A stretch of DNA of 64,000 nucleotides, from the NCBI GenBank assembly GCA_024708885.1, contig JANJXT010000035.1:1-64000 (forward strand), given 5' to 3'. Shown here piece after piece: positions 1-8,363 of the stretch (position 1 is its first letter; each line of letters opens with the position of its first letter). The position numbers and the translations under genes are program-made. The notes under the pieces are model-generated. The model was not told where the DNA came from, did not search any database, and saw nothing but the letters and a program-made list of their open reading frames with translations. This stretch comes from Thiobacillus sp. (GTDB lineage Bacteria > Pseudomonadota > Gammaproteobacteria > Burkholderiales > Thiobacillaceae).

Positions 1-317
1 GCGCGGCCAGCCACTGCGTGCTGCTCTACCACGCGCCGCTGTCGCAGCTGGGCCGCGAGCGGCTGGCGATCATGCGCGAAACCTGCGACGGCTTCCTGAT
101 TGCCGAAAAGGACCTGGAGCTGCGCGGCCCCGGCGAGGTGCTGGGCACACGCCAGACCGGCATGTGGCAGCTGCGCATCGCCGACCTGCAGCGCGACCAG
201 TCCCTGCTGGCCGAGGCCAGCGTGAGCGCCGACCTGCTGCTCCAGCGCTGGCCGCAGCAGGCGGCCTTGCTGATCCGCCGCTGGGTCGGTGCGGCGACCC
301 GCTACGGCGAGGTATGA
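1..317 (+). CDS. recG: ATP-dependent DNA helicase RecG, C-terminal part (5' truncated by window)
   Basis: Open frame from window start; ...RERLAIMRETCDGFLIAEKDLELRGPGEVLGTRQTG... is typical of the RecG C-terminus. Confidence 0.9.
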   Translation, partial: AASHCVLLYHAPLSQLGRERLAIMRETCDGFLIAEKDLELRGPGEVLGTRQTGMWQLRIADLQRDQSLLAEASVSADLLLQRWPQQAALLIRRWVGAATRYGEV

Positions 318-329
318 TGCGTCACCTTA

Positions 330-411
330 AGTTGCAAGTTTCAAGTGGCAAGTGACAAGAGTAACCCCGCCTCACTAGCCGCTTGCAACTTGCAACTTGT
401 CACTTGGAACT
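330..411. repeat. Imperfect inverted repeat built of short CAAGTTGC/CAAGTGAC words
   Basis: AGTTGCAAGTTTCAAGTGGCAAGTGACAAG ... CTTGCAACTTGCAACTTGTCACTTGGAACT in the recG-ubiC spacer. Confidence 0.75.
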
Positions 412-417
412 GATTCT

Positions 418-978
418 TTGGACAACTACGGCAAACACAGCAGCGAACCCGTCTGGCACGCCCCGCGCCGCCTGCTGCGCAGCGCCGTGCCGGCGCCCAT
501 CTGGCCCTGGCTGCTCGACGCCTCCTCGCTGACCCGGCGCCTGCAGCAGGCCTGCGGTGGTGGTTTTCGGGTGGAGGTGGTGAGCCAGCGCTGGGAGCTG
601 CCGCTGCTGAGCGAGGCGCGCGTACTGGGCATCAAGGCCGGGCGCCATGCCCTGGTGCGCGAGGTGCGCCTGCTGTGCGGTGGGCAGCCCTGGGTCTTCG
701 CCCGCACCGTGATCCCCGCCGCCACCCTCACCGGTCCGCAACGCCGTCTCGGTCACCTCGGCACGCGCCCGCTGGGCGGCCTGCTGTTTCGTGACCGCAG
801 CATGCGCCGCGGCGCGCTGGAGGTGGCCCGCATCGCGCGTGGTCAGCCTCTGTTCGCGCTGGCCTGTGCCGGCCTGTCTGCGCCGCCGCCGAGCCTGTGG
901 GGGCGGCGTTCGCTGTTCTTCCTGCGCGACAAGCCGCTGCTGGTGTGCGAGATGTTTCTGCCGGGGGTGGGCGAATGA
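418..978 (+). CDS. ubiC: Chorismate lyase (UbiC); start uncertain (TTG 397 or 418)
   Basis: ~190 aa; WVFARTVIP, LGxRPLGxLLF and RRSLFFLRDKPLLVCEMFLP motifs; followed by a ubiA-like gene. Confidence 0.88.
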   Translation: MDNYGKHSSEPVWHAPRRLLRSAVPAPIWPWLLDASSLTRRLQQACGGGFRVEVVSQRWELPLLSEARVLGIKAGRHALVREVRLLCGGQPWVFARTVIPAATLTGPQRRLGHLGTRPLGGLLFRDRSMRRGALEVARIARGQPLFALACAGLSAPPPSLWGRRSLFFLRDKPLLVCEMFLPGVGE

Positions 979-1853
979 TGGGTCTCGGGCAACAGGTGAA
1001 GCAGATGCTGCCGTGGTTGCGTCTGGCGCGGCTGCATCGGCCCGCCGACCTGGGCCTGCTCTGGCTGCTCGGCCTGTGGGGGCTGTGGCTGGGCAGCGAC
1101 GGTAAACCCGCCCCCGCGGCGCTGTCGCTGCTGTTGCTGGCCCTGCTGGCCCTGCGCGCGCTGGCCTGGTTGGTACACGACCTGGCTGCCGCGCTGCTGG
1201 CCCACCCGCGCCACAGCACCGTCGAGGTCCTGCGCGGGATGCCGCTGCCGCTGCGCTGGCTGGCCGGGGCGGAGCTGGCGCTGGCCGTGGTGCCGCTGCT
1301 GCTGCTCGGCTGGCCGAGCCTGATCATCGCCCTGTGCGCCGCCGTGCTTGGTGCGACGTTCCTGCTGCTGCGCCTGCGCACCTTTCTCGGTGAACTGCTG
1401 CTGGCCCTGGCCCTCGCCTCGGCCACCCTGGCCGGTTTTACTGCCGCCGGTGTGTTGCCCGGCAAGACGGCCTGGCTGGTCTATACCGCCGCCGTACTGT
1501 GGATCGGCGCCGCCCTGATCCAGTACGCCGCGCTGCACCTGCAGCAGCATGCCCGTCTCGGCATCAAGAGCATCACCATGCTGTTCGGCCGCGCCGATCG
1601 CTGGCTCATCGCCCTGCTCCAGCTCTTTGCCCTGGCCGCGCTCGGGCTCGCCGGGCACCAGGAAAAGCTGGGCGTCTTCATGCACATCGCCCTCGCCGTC
1701 GGCGCCGTCCTCGGCCTGTACCAGCAGTACCTCATGGCCAGTGCCAGCGACCCGGGCTACCGCCGCGCCTGGCTCAACAACCTCTGGTTCGGCCTCGCCG
1801 TGTTCTGCGGCATCGCCTTTTCCTATCTGTGCCGCTGCGCGCCGGCCGGCTGA
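975..1853 (+). CDS. ubiA: UbiA-family prenyltransferase homologue with degenerate active-site motifs
   Basis: Polytopic membrane protein overlapping the ubiC stop; LGIKSITMLFGR retained, Asp-rich motifs lost. Confidence 0.75.
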   Translation: MMGLGQQVKQMLPWLRLARLHRPADLGLLWLLGLWGLWLGSDGKPAPAALSLLLLALLALRALAWLVHDLAAALLAHPRHSTVEVLRGMPLPLRWLAGAELALAVVPLLLLGWPSLIIALCAAVLGATFLLLRLRTFLGELLLALALASATLAGFTAAGVLPGKTAWLVYTAAVLWIGAALIQYAALHLQQHARLGIKSITMLFGRADRWLIALLQLFALAALGLAGHQEKLGVFMHIALAVGAVLGLYQQYLMASASDPGYRRAWLNNLWFGLAVFCGIAFSYLCRCAPAG

Positions 1854-1869
1854 GGTCGGCCATCCACCG

Positions 1870-2400
1870 CTACAATCCCGCCCACCACAGGCGCAGGCGC
1901 AGACCCCAGCCGGTGGTATAGCCGCGCGTGACGAAGCGGATCTCGCCCGCGCCGTCCAGCACGAACAGCGCCGGCACGCCGCTGACGCCCCACTGCCGCG
2001 CCAGGTCGCCGTATTCGTCGGCCACCGTCGCCCAGCGCAGGCCGTGCTGCGTCAGGTAGTGCTGCACCTCCGCTGCCGTACCCGACTGCATCGCCACCGT
2101 CAGCAGCGGCACGTCCTGGGCCAGATGGTCGATGGTACCTTGCTGCGCCCGGCACACCGGGCACCAGCTGCCCCAGAAATACACCAGCGCGGGCGTGCCG
2201 TGGAACTGGTGCAGGGTGAAGCTGCGGCCATCGCTCAAGGTGGCCGTGAGGGGTGGCGCCGGGCCGCGGGCGGCGTCGCGGGTGAGAAAGGCCTCGACGG
2301 CCAGCAGCAGGGCCAGCAGCAGCACCAGCTCGCCGCCGAGCCGCAGCAGGCGGCGCGGGGCGAGCCAGGCGCGCAGACGGGAAGGGGACAACGGGGACAC
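1870..2400 (-). CDS. Membrane-anchored thioredoxin-fold protein disulfide oxidoreductase (TlpA-like)
   Basis: N-terminal TM, YFWGSWCPVCRAQ redox motif, GVSGVPALFVLD. Confidence 0.85.
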   Translation of the reverse strand: MSPLSPSRLRAWLAPRRLLRLGGELVLLLALLLAVEAFLTRDAARGPAPPLTATLSDGRSFTLHQFHGTPALVYFWGSWCPVCRAQQGTIDHLAQDVPLLTVAMQSGTAAEVQHYLTQHGLRWATVADEYGDLARQWGVSGVPALFVLDGAGEIRFVTRGYTTGWGLRLRLWWAGL

Positions 2401-3353
2401 TAGGCGCTGCTACGGCTCTTTTTTTCCACGCGACCGGGCAGTCGCTGTTCGCCCTTGCCGAGCAGCAGCGGGCTTTCCTTGATGAGGTAATCCTTGAAGG
2501 CCTGCGCCACCACCGACAGGCGCTTGCCATGCCGGTTCACCACGTACCAGTAGCGCATGATGGGGAACTCGGCGACGTTGAGGATCACCAGGCGGCCGAG
2601 GGCCAGTTCCATTTCCACGGTATCGCGCGACAGCAGGCCGAGGCCGAGGCCGGCCTGCACCGACTGCTTGATGGCCTCGTTGCTGCCCACCTCCATGCCG
2701 GTGGTGATGCGTACGTCGTGCTGGGCGAAGAAGCGCTCCATGGCGATGCGGGTGCCGGAGCCCGGCTCGCGCACCAGGAACACCTCCTGTTCCAGGCGCT
2801 GCAGCGGGATCTTCTTTTCCTTCGCCAGCAGATGTTCCGGCGGGGCGACGATCACCAGCGGGTTTTCCAGAAAGGCCTCGTAGCCGAGGTCCATGTCCTC
2901 CGGCGGCTGGCCCATCACCACCAGGTCCACCTCGTTGTCCGCCAGCTGGGTCAGCAGGGTCTCGCGGTTGGTGACGTCGAGGCTGACGGTGACGCCAGGA
3001 TAGCGCTGGCAGAAGCCGGCGAGCAGGACCGGGATGAAGTAGTTGGCGGTGGAGGCGACGGAGATCTTCAGGCGGCCCTTGCCGAGGCCCTTCATGCTGT
3101 TGAGCACGCCCTGCAGTTCATCGATCTGCTGCAGGATGCTGCGGCTGTAGTGGTAGACTTCCTTGCCCATCTCGGTGAGGAAGATCTTCTTGCCCAGGTG
3201 CTCGAACAGCGGTACGTCGAGCTGGTTTTCCAGTTGCTTGACCTGCATGGACACCGCCGGCTGCGTCAGGCACAGCTCCTCGGCGGCGCGGGTGAAGCTG
3301 AGATGGCGGGCGACGGCAGAGAAGACCCGCAGTTGGCGCAGAGTGATATTCAT
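2400..3353 (-). CDS. cbbR: LysR-type regulator CbbR
   Basis: [45 protein letters not shown]; located near cbbLS. Confidence 0.9.
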   Translation of the reverse strand: MNITLRQLRVFSAVARHLSFTRAAEELCLTQPAVSMQVKQLENQLDVPLFEHLGKKIFLTEMGKEVYHYSRSILQQIDELQGVLNSMKGLGKGRLKISVASTANYFIPVLLAGFCQRYPGVTVSLDVTNRETLLTQLADNEVDLVVMGQPPEDMDLGYEAFLENPLVIVAPPEHLLAKEKKIPLQRLEQEVFLVREPGSGTRIAMERFFAQHDVRITTGMEVGSNEAIKQSVQAGLGLGLLSRDTVEMELALGRLVILNVAEFPIMRYWYVVNRHGKRLSVVAQAFKDYLIKESPLLLGKGEQRLPGRVEKKSRSSA

Positions 3354-3417
3354 AAGTGTTTTCTTATGTAATCCATTACAACAATTTAATTTACATTATG
3401 TCTTCGCAGTCTACACT
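3351..3417 (+). promoter_or_regulatory. CbbR-type operator plus sigma70-like promoter, copy 1 (toward purC)
   Basis: CATAAG-N6-CTTATG palindrome at 3351-3368; TTTACA-N16-TACACT at 3390-3417. Confidence 0.65.
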
Positions 3418-3521
3418 AGTTCCAGTGCACGATTCAAAGCGAGAAGTGTAGACCGCGGCGGCCGATTCAAAAAACCAGTCAGCGCCCCGCGCGGTAGTCG
3501 AATATCTGTGAGGGAGCCCGG

Positions 3522-3555
3522 GGCGGCGCATCGGCAACGATGCGCCGCCTTTTTA
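3522..3555 (+). terminator. Intrinsic terminator upstream of purC
   Basis: GGCGGCGCATCG-GCAA-CGATGCGCCGCC followed by TTTTTAA (12-bp perfect stem). Confidence 0.85.
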
Positions 3556-3654
3556 ATTCCCCGGTTATCGACAGCGCCGCTGCAAATACGCATCATTAGC
3601 CCCTTTCCGGCCGGGTCAATGCGACTCGGCGCCACAGCCCGCGAGAACAAGGCC

Positions 3655-4548
3655 ATGTCCGAAGTCGTTTTCAACTCCGAACTGAAAAGTCTCCCACTGA
3701 TCCAGCGCGGCAAGGTGCGCGACATCTACGCCATCGACGACAGCAAGATGCTGTTCATGGCCACCGATCGCCTGTCGGCCTTCGACGTGGTGCTGCCCTC
3801 GCCGATCCCCGGCAAGGGCAAGGTGCTCACCGGCATGTCCAATTTCTGGTTCGCGCGCACGCAGCACATCGTCGCCAATCACCTCACCGGCATCGACCCG
3901 GCCAGCGTGGTGACTGCCGCCGAGGCAGGTCAGGTGGCGGGGCGTGCGGTGGTGGTGCGCAAGCTGAAGCCGCTGCCGGTGGAGGCCATCGTGCGCGGCT
4001 ACATCGTCGGTTCCGGCTGGAAGGAATACAAGACCAGCGGCACCGTCTGCTCCATGCCGCTGCCCGCCGGGCTGCGCGAGGCCGACAAGCTGCCCGAGCC
4101 CATCTTCACGCCGTCCACCAAGGCGGCGGTGGGCGACCACGACGAGAACATCTCCTTCGAGCGCATGGTCGAGCTGGTGGGCCAGGAGCTGGCCGAGCAG
4201 GTGCGCGATGTCGCCATCAGGCTGTATGTGTTTGCCGCCGAATACGCGCTGACCAAGGGCATCATCATCGCCGACACCAAGTTCGAGTTCGGCCAGGACG
4301 AGGCCGGCAACCTGGTGCTGATGGATGAGGTGCTGACCCCCGATTCCTCGCGCTTCTGGCCGATGGAGTCCTATGCCCCCGGCGCCAATCCGCCCAGCTT
4401 CGACAAGCAGTACGTGCGTGACTATCTGGAGAGCCTGGGCTGGAACAAGAAGCCGCCCGCGCCGGAATTGCCCGCCGAGGTGGTGCAGAAGACCGTGGAG
4501 CGCTATCGCGAGGCCCTGCGCCAGCTCACCGGCAGCGACATCGAGTAA
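3655..4548 (+). CDS. purC: Phosphoribosylaminoimidazole-succinocarboxamide synthase
   Basis: [40 protein letters not shown] and [13 protein letters not shown]. Confidence 0.95.
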   Translation: MSEVVFNSELKSLPLIQRGKVRDIYAIDDSKMLFMATDRLSAFDVVLPSPIPGKGKVLTGMSNFWFARTQHIVANHLTGIDPASVVTAAEAGQVAGRAVVVRKLKPLPVEAIVRGYIVGSGWKEYKTSGTVCSMPLPAGLREADKLPEPIFTPSTKAAVGDHDENISFERMVELVGQELAEQVRDVAIRLYVFAAEYALTKGIIIADTKFEFGQDEAGNLVLMDEVLTPDSSRFWPMESYAPGANPPSFDKQYVRDYLESLGWNKKPPAPELPAEVVQKTVERYREALRQLTGSDIE

Positions 4549-4555
4549 ATCACGG

Positions 4556-4616
4556 CAGGAGCGCATCGTATTCGCGATATGCCGGTGATGGCGATCGCGA
4601 ATGCGATGTGCTCCTA
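4556..4616. repeat. REP-like palindrome downstream of purC
   Basis: AGGAGCGCATCGTATTCGCGAT ... ATCGCGAATGCGATGTGCTCCT. Confidence 0.75.
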
Positions 4617-4710
4617 CGATCAATAAATGCCTGGCGCGCATTTGCGCGCGCTGCGATCAGCGACTATGTATATGCAGTACATGGTCATGCTGCGCAGGAA
4701 TCCTCCAGGC

Positions 4711-5103
4711 ATGAAATCCAGTCTGCCCAATCTGCCGATCCTGAAGACGCTGCCCCTGCGCATGGAGGCGGTGCATTACAACAATGTCTTTCTCGCCCTG
4801 CGTCGTCTCGGCGATCCCCTGCGCCTGATGCTGCCGGGCATGCGCGGCTTCGAGATGCAGCTCGACCATGAGGCCTGGGTCTGCCTGGACCGCACCAGCG
4901 ACAACCATCCGCTGCTGGCCTGGACCGGCTTTCGCGGCAATGCGCGCAGCGGCCTGTACGAGCCGGTGCCCTGCCGCCTGCTGCTGTATCACCCCTATGC
5001 CTCGCTGCTGATGCGCAATCTGCCGGAAGAGATCAGCCGCCTGCTGATCCGGCGCCTGAGCCAGCGCTCCGAGCCGGTTCAGGCGCGGGTCATCTGCCTG
5101 TAG
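4711..5103 (+). CDS. Conserved hypothetical protein (distant homologue of 25773-26198)
   Basis: MKSSLPNLPILKTLPLRMEAVHYNNV...; co-linear with the second family member in this window. Confidence 0.6.
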   Translation: MKSSLPNLPILKTLPLRMEAVHYNNVFLALRRLGDPLRLMLPGMRGFEMQLDHEAWVCLDRTSDNHPLLAWTGFRGNARSGLYEPVPCRLLLYHPYASLLMRNLPEEISRLLIRRLSQRSEPVQARVICL

Positions 5104-5174
5104 TTCCCCCTGCCGCGGCCGCGTCATGCGGCCTGATGGTTATCCATAGTCCATCAGTCAAGAATGATGCTTGC

Positions 5175-5248
5175 ATAAGTCGATAAATAATATCTTATCG
5201 TTCCGGCAATTATTATTGAATTTACTTTATGTATCGGCGGCCTACACT
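5175..5248 (+). promoter_or_regulatory. CbbR-type operator plus sigma70-like promoter, copy 2 (cbbL)
   Basis: GATAA-N8-TTATC palindrome at 5182-5199; TTTACT-N16-TACACT at 5221-5248. Confidence 0.7.
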
Positions 5249-5374
5249 AGCCTCCAACAAGGGATACGCCTTGCTGAACGACACCCGGCCTGACCCCTGC
5301 CATCGGGGACGCGCCACGGGGCGTCAATGGATACCACCTGTGTAATCGCTAACCGATCGTGGAGGGCAAGCGAA

Positions 5375-6796
5375 ATGGCAGTTAAGACCTATAACGCGGG
5401 CGTGAAAGAGTACCGCGAGACCTACTGGATGCCCAACTACACCCCGTTGGACACCGACTTACTGGCCTGCTTCAAGGTCGTGCCGCAGGCGGGCGTGCCC
5501 CGTGAAGAGGCCGCCGCCGCCGTGGCCGCCGAGTCTTCCACCGGTACCTGGACCACCGTGTGGACCGACCTGCTGACTGACCTGGACTACTACAAGGGCC
5601 GCGCCTACGCCATCGAGGACGTGCCGGGCGACGATGAGGCCTTCTACGCCTTCATCGCCTACCCCATCGACCTGTTCGAGGAAGGCTCCGTGGTCAACGT
5701 GCTGACCTCCCTGGTGGGCAACGTGTTCGGCTTCAAGGCGGTGCGTTCCCTGCGTCTGGAAGACGTACGCATCCCCATCGCCTACGTCAAGACCTGCGGC
5801 GGTCCCCCGCACGGCATCCAGGTCGAGCGCGACATCATGAACAAGTACGGCCGGCCGCTGCTGGGCTGCACCATCAAGCCCAAGCTGGGCCTGTCGGCCA
5901 AGAACTACGGTCGTGCGGTGTACGAATGCCTGCGCGGCGGTCTGGACTTCACCAAGGACGACGAGAACGTCAACAGCCAGCCGTTCATGCGTTGGCGTCA
6001 GCGCTTCGACTTCGTGCAGGAGGCCATCGAGAAGGCCGAGCGCGAAACCGGCGAGCGCAAGGGCCACTACCTGAACGTGACCGCGCCGACGCCCGAAGAG
6101 ATGTACAAGCGCGCCGAGTACGCCAAGGAAATCGGCTCGCCGATCATCATGCACGACTACCTCACCGGTGGTCTGTGCGCCAACACCGGTCTGGCCAACT
6201 GGTGCCGGGACAACGGCATGTTGCTGCACATCCACCGCGCCATGCACGCCGTGCTCGACCGCAACCCGCACCACGGCATCCACTTCCGCGTGCTGACCAA
6301 GGTGCTGCGCCTGTCCGGCGGCGACCACCTGCACTCGGGCACCGTCGTCGGCAAGCTGGAAGGCGACCGCGACGCGACCCTGGGCTGGATCGACACCATG
6401 CGCGACGAGTTCATCAAGGAAGACCGTTCGCGCGGCCTGTTCTTCGACCAGGACTGGGGCTCGATGCCCGGCGTGATCCCGGTTGCCTCCGGCGGCATCC
6501 ACGTGTGGCACATGCCCGCGCTGGTCAACATCTTCGGCGACGACTCGGTGCTGCAATTCGGCGGCGGGACACTTGGACATCCCTGGGGCAACGCCGCCGG
6601 CGCCGCCGCCAACCGCGTCGCGCTGGAAGCCTGCGTGGAAGCCCGCAACCAGGGCCGTCAGCTGGAGAAGGAAGGCAAGGAGATCCTGACCGCCGCCGCC
6701 GCCAACAGCCCGGAACTGAAGATCGCCATGGAAACGTGGAAAGAGATCAAGTTCGAGTTCGACACCGTCGACAAGCTGGACGTCGCCCACAAGTAA
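5375..6796 (+). CDS. cbbL: RuBisCO large subunit, form I (IA-like)
   Basis: [46 protein letters not shown]; adjacent cbbS and cbbQ. Confidence 0.99.
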   Translation: MAVKTYNAGVKEYRETYWMPNYTPLDTDLLACFKVVPQAGVPREEAAAAVAAESSTGTWTTVWTDLLTDLDYYKGRAYAIEDVPGDDEAFYAFIAYPIDLFEEGSVVNVLTSLVGNVFGFKAVRSLRLEDVRIPIAYVKTCGGPPHGIQVERDIMNKYGRPLLGCTIKPKLGLSAKNYGRAVYECLRGGLDFTKDDENVNSQPFMRWRQRFDFVQEAIEKAERETGERKGHYLNVTAPTPEEMYKRAEYAKEIGSPIIMHDYLTGGLCANTGLANWCRDNGMLLHIHRAMHAVLDRNPHHGIHFRVLTKVLRLSGGDHLHSGTVVGKLEGDRDATLGWIDTMRDEFIKEDRSRGLFFDQDWGSMPGVIPVASGGIHVWHMPALVNIFGDDSVLQFGGGTLGHPWGNAAGAAANRVALEACVEARNQGRQLEKEGKEILTAAAANSPELKIAMETWKEIKFEFDTVDKLDVAHK

Positions 6797-6798
6797 GC

Positions 6799-6890
6799 AG
6801 GATTAAGGATTCAGGGATCAGGATTCAGGGAAAAAAGCGCGGCGCAGCCGCACCACCCCTGAATCCTGAATCCCGACCCCTGACCCCTCA
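6799..6890. repeat. Inverted repeat of GGATTCAGGGATCAGG words in the cbbL-cbbS spacer
   Basis: GGATTCAGGGATCAGGATTCAGGG ... CCCCTGAATCCTGAATCCCGACCCCTGACCCC. Confidence 0.8.
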
Positions 6891-6910
6891 TCAATTTGAA
6901 AGGAACCCAA

Positions 6911-7267
6911 ATGTCTGAAGTGATGGATTACAAAAGCCGCCTGAGCGATCCCGCCAGCCGCAAATTCGAGACCTTCTCCTACCTGCCCGCCATGACCGCG
7001 GACAACATCAAGAAGCAGGTCGAGTACCTGGTGAAGAAAGGCTGGAACCCGGCGATCGAGCACGTCGAGCCCGAGCACATGATGGACTCGTACTGGTACA
7101 TGTGGAAGCTGCCGATGTTCGGTGAAACCGACGTCGACCGCGTGCTGGCCGAAGCCGAAGCCTGCCGCAAGGCCAACCCCGACAACCACGTCCGCCTGAT
7201 TGGCTACAATAACTTCAACCAGTCGCAGGGCGCGGCGATGGTGATTTTCCGCGGCAAGACCGTTTAA
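6911..7267 (+). CDS. cbbS: RuBisCO small subunit
   Basis: [12 protein letters not shown]...[14 protein letters not shown]...[14 protein letters not shown]. Confidence 0.98.
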   Translation: MSEVMDYKSRLSDPASRKFETFSYLPAMTADNIKKQVEYLVKKGWNPAIEHVEPEHMMDSYWYMWKLPMFGETDVDRVLAEAEACRKANPDNHVRLIGYNNFNQSQGAAMVIFRGKTV

Positions 7268-7283
7268 GCCGCGACGGGTGACC

Positions 7284-7317
7284 GCCCCCGTCGCCCGCAG
7301 GGCGCGGGGGCTTTTTG
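7284..7317 (+). terminator. Intrinsic terminator after cbbS
   Basis: GCCCCCGTCGCCCGCAGGGCGCGGGGGC followed by TTTTT. Confidence 0.75.
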
Positions 7318-7324
7318 TTGGCTT

Positions 7325-7457
7325 GTTTATCCGCGAAGGACGCGAAGGACCACGAAGAAAATCTTCGGGCTGGCTTTCCGGCACTTTGTCTGGACGTGGC
7401 TTCTGGCCTTTATCGTCTTTCCTTCGCGCCGCTTCGCGTCCTTCGCGGATGAATAAA
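7325..7457. repeat. ~133-bp inverted-repeat element (CGCGAAGGACGCGAAGG arms) in the cbbS-cbbQ spacer
   Basis: TTTATCCGCGAAGGACGCGAAGGACCACGAAG ... CCTTCGCGCCGCTTCGCGTCCTTCGCGGATGAATAAA. Confidence 0.85.
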
Positions 7458-7469
7458 AAAGGAATTGAA

Positions 7470-8273
7470 ATGAGCACGATCGTCGATCAATACCGCATCA
7501 CCAAAGAACCCTATTACCGTCCCGTCGCCGACGAGGTCGAGTTGTACGAAGCGGCCTATTCGGTGCGCATGCCGATGATGCTGAAGGGGCCCACCGGTTG
7601 TGGAAAAACGCGCTTCGTCGAATACATGGCGCACAAGCTCGGCAAGCCGCTGATCACGGTGGCGTGCAACGAGGACATGACCGCGTCCGACCTGGTCGGC
7701 CGTTTTCTCCTGTCCGCCCAGGGCACCGAATGGCAGGATGGGCCGCTCGCCATCGCCGCGCGCCACGGCGCGATCTGCTACCTCGACGAAGTGGTCGAAG
7801 CGCGCCAGGACACCACCGTGGTGATCCACCCGCTGACCGACAACCGCCGCGTGCTGCCGCTGGAGAAGAAGGGCGAGCTGGTCAACGCGCACCCCGACTT
7901 CCAGATTGTGATTTCCTACAACCCCGGCTACCAGAGCCTGATGAAGGATCTCAAGCAGTCGACCAAGCAGCGCTTCGGCGGTCTCGACTTCACCTATCCC
8001 GAGCACGCCATCGAGACCGAGATCGTCGCGCACGAATCGGGCGTCGCCGCCGACATCGCCGGCAAGCTGGTTTCGATCGCCGAGCGCAGCCGCAACCTCA
8101 AGGGCCACGGCCTCGACGAGGGCCTGTCGACCCGCATGCTGATCTACGCGGGATCGCTGATCGCCAAGGGCGTCAATCCGCAGGCCGCGTGCCGCGTCGC
8201 GCTGGTGCGTCCGATCACCGACGACCCGGATATGCGCGACGCGCTGGATGCGGCGGTGAGCACGTTCTTCTGA
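7470..8273 (+). CDS. cbbQ: MoxR-type AAA+ RuBisCO activase subunit CbbQ
   Basis: GPTGCGKT Walker [15 protein letters not shown] Walker B; between cbbS and cbbO. Confidence 0.96.
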   Translation: MSTIVDQYRITKEPYYRPVADEVELYEAAYSVRMPMMLKGPTGCGKTRFVEYMAHKLGKPLITVACNEDMTASDLVGRFLLSAQGTEWQDGPLAIAARHGAICYLDEVVEARQDTTVVIHPLTDNRRVLPLEKKGELVNAHPDFQIVISYNPGYQSLMKDLKQSTKQRFGGLDFTYPEHAIETEIVAHESGVAADIAGKLVSIAERSRNLKGHGLDEGLSTRMLIYAGSLIAKGVNPQAACRVALVRPITDDPDMRDALDAAVSTFF

Positions 8274-8274
8274 T

Positions 8275-8357
8275 TTGAACCACAGAGGCACAGAGACACA
8301 GCGCAAATCTTCTGTCTCGAATGAGTTTTCCCTGTGCCTCTGTGTCTCTGTGGTGAG
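8275..8357. repeat. Inverted-repeat element with CCACAGAGRCACAGAG arms in the cbbQ-cbbO spacer
   Basis: GAACCACAGAGGCACAGAGACACAG ... CCTGTGCCTCTGTGTCTCTGTGGTGA. Confidence 0.88.
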
Positions 8358-8363
8358 AAAAAA

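Noticed and set aside
3163-3654. N-terminal extension of purC (461-aa ORF)
   Set aside because: The extension crosses the cbbR 5' end, a promoter and a strong terminator; ATG 3655 matches the normal PurC N-terminus.
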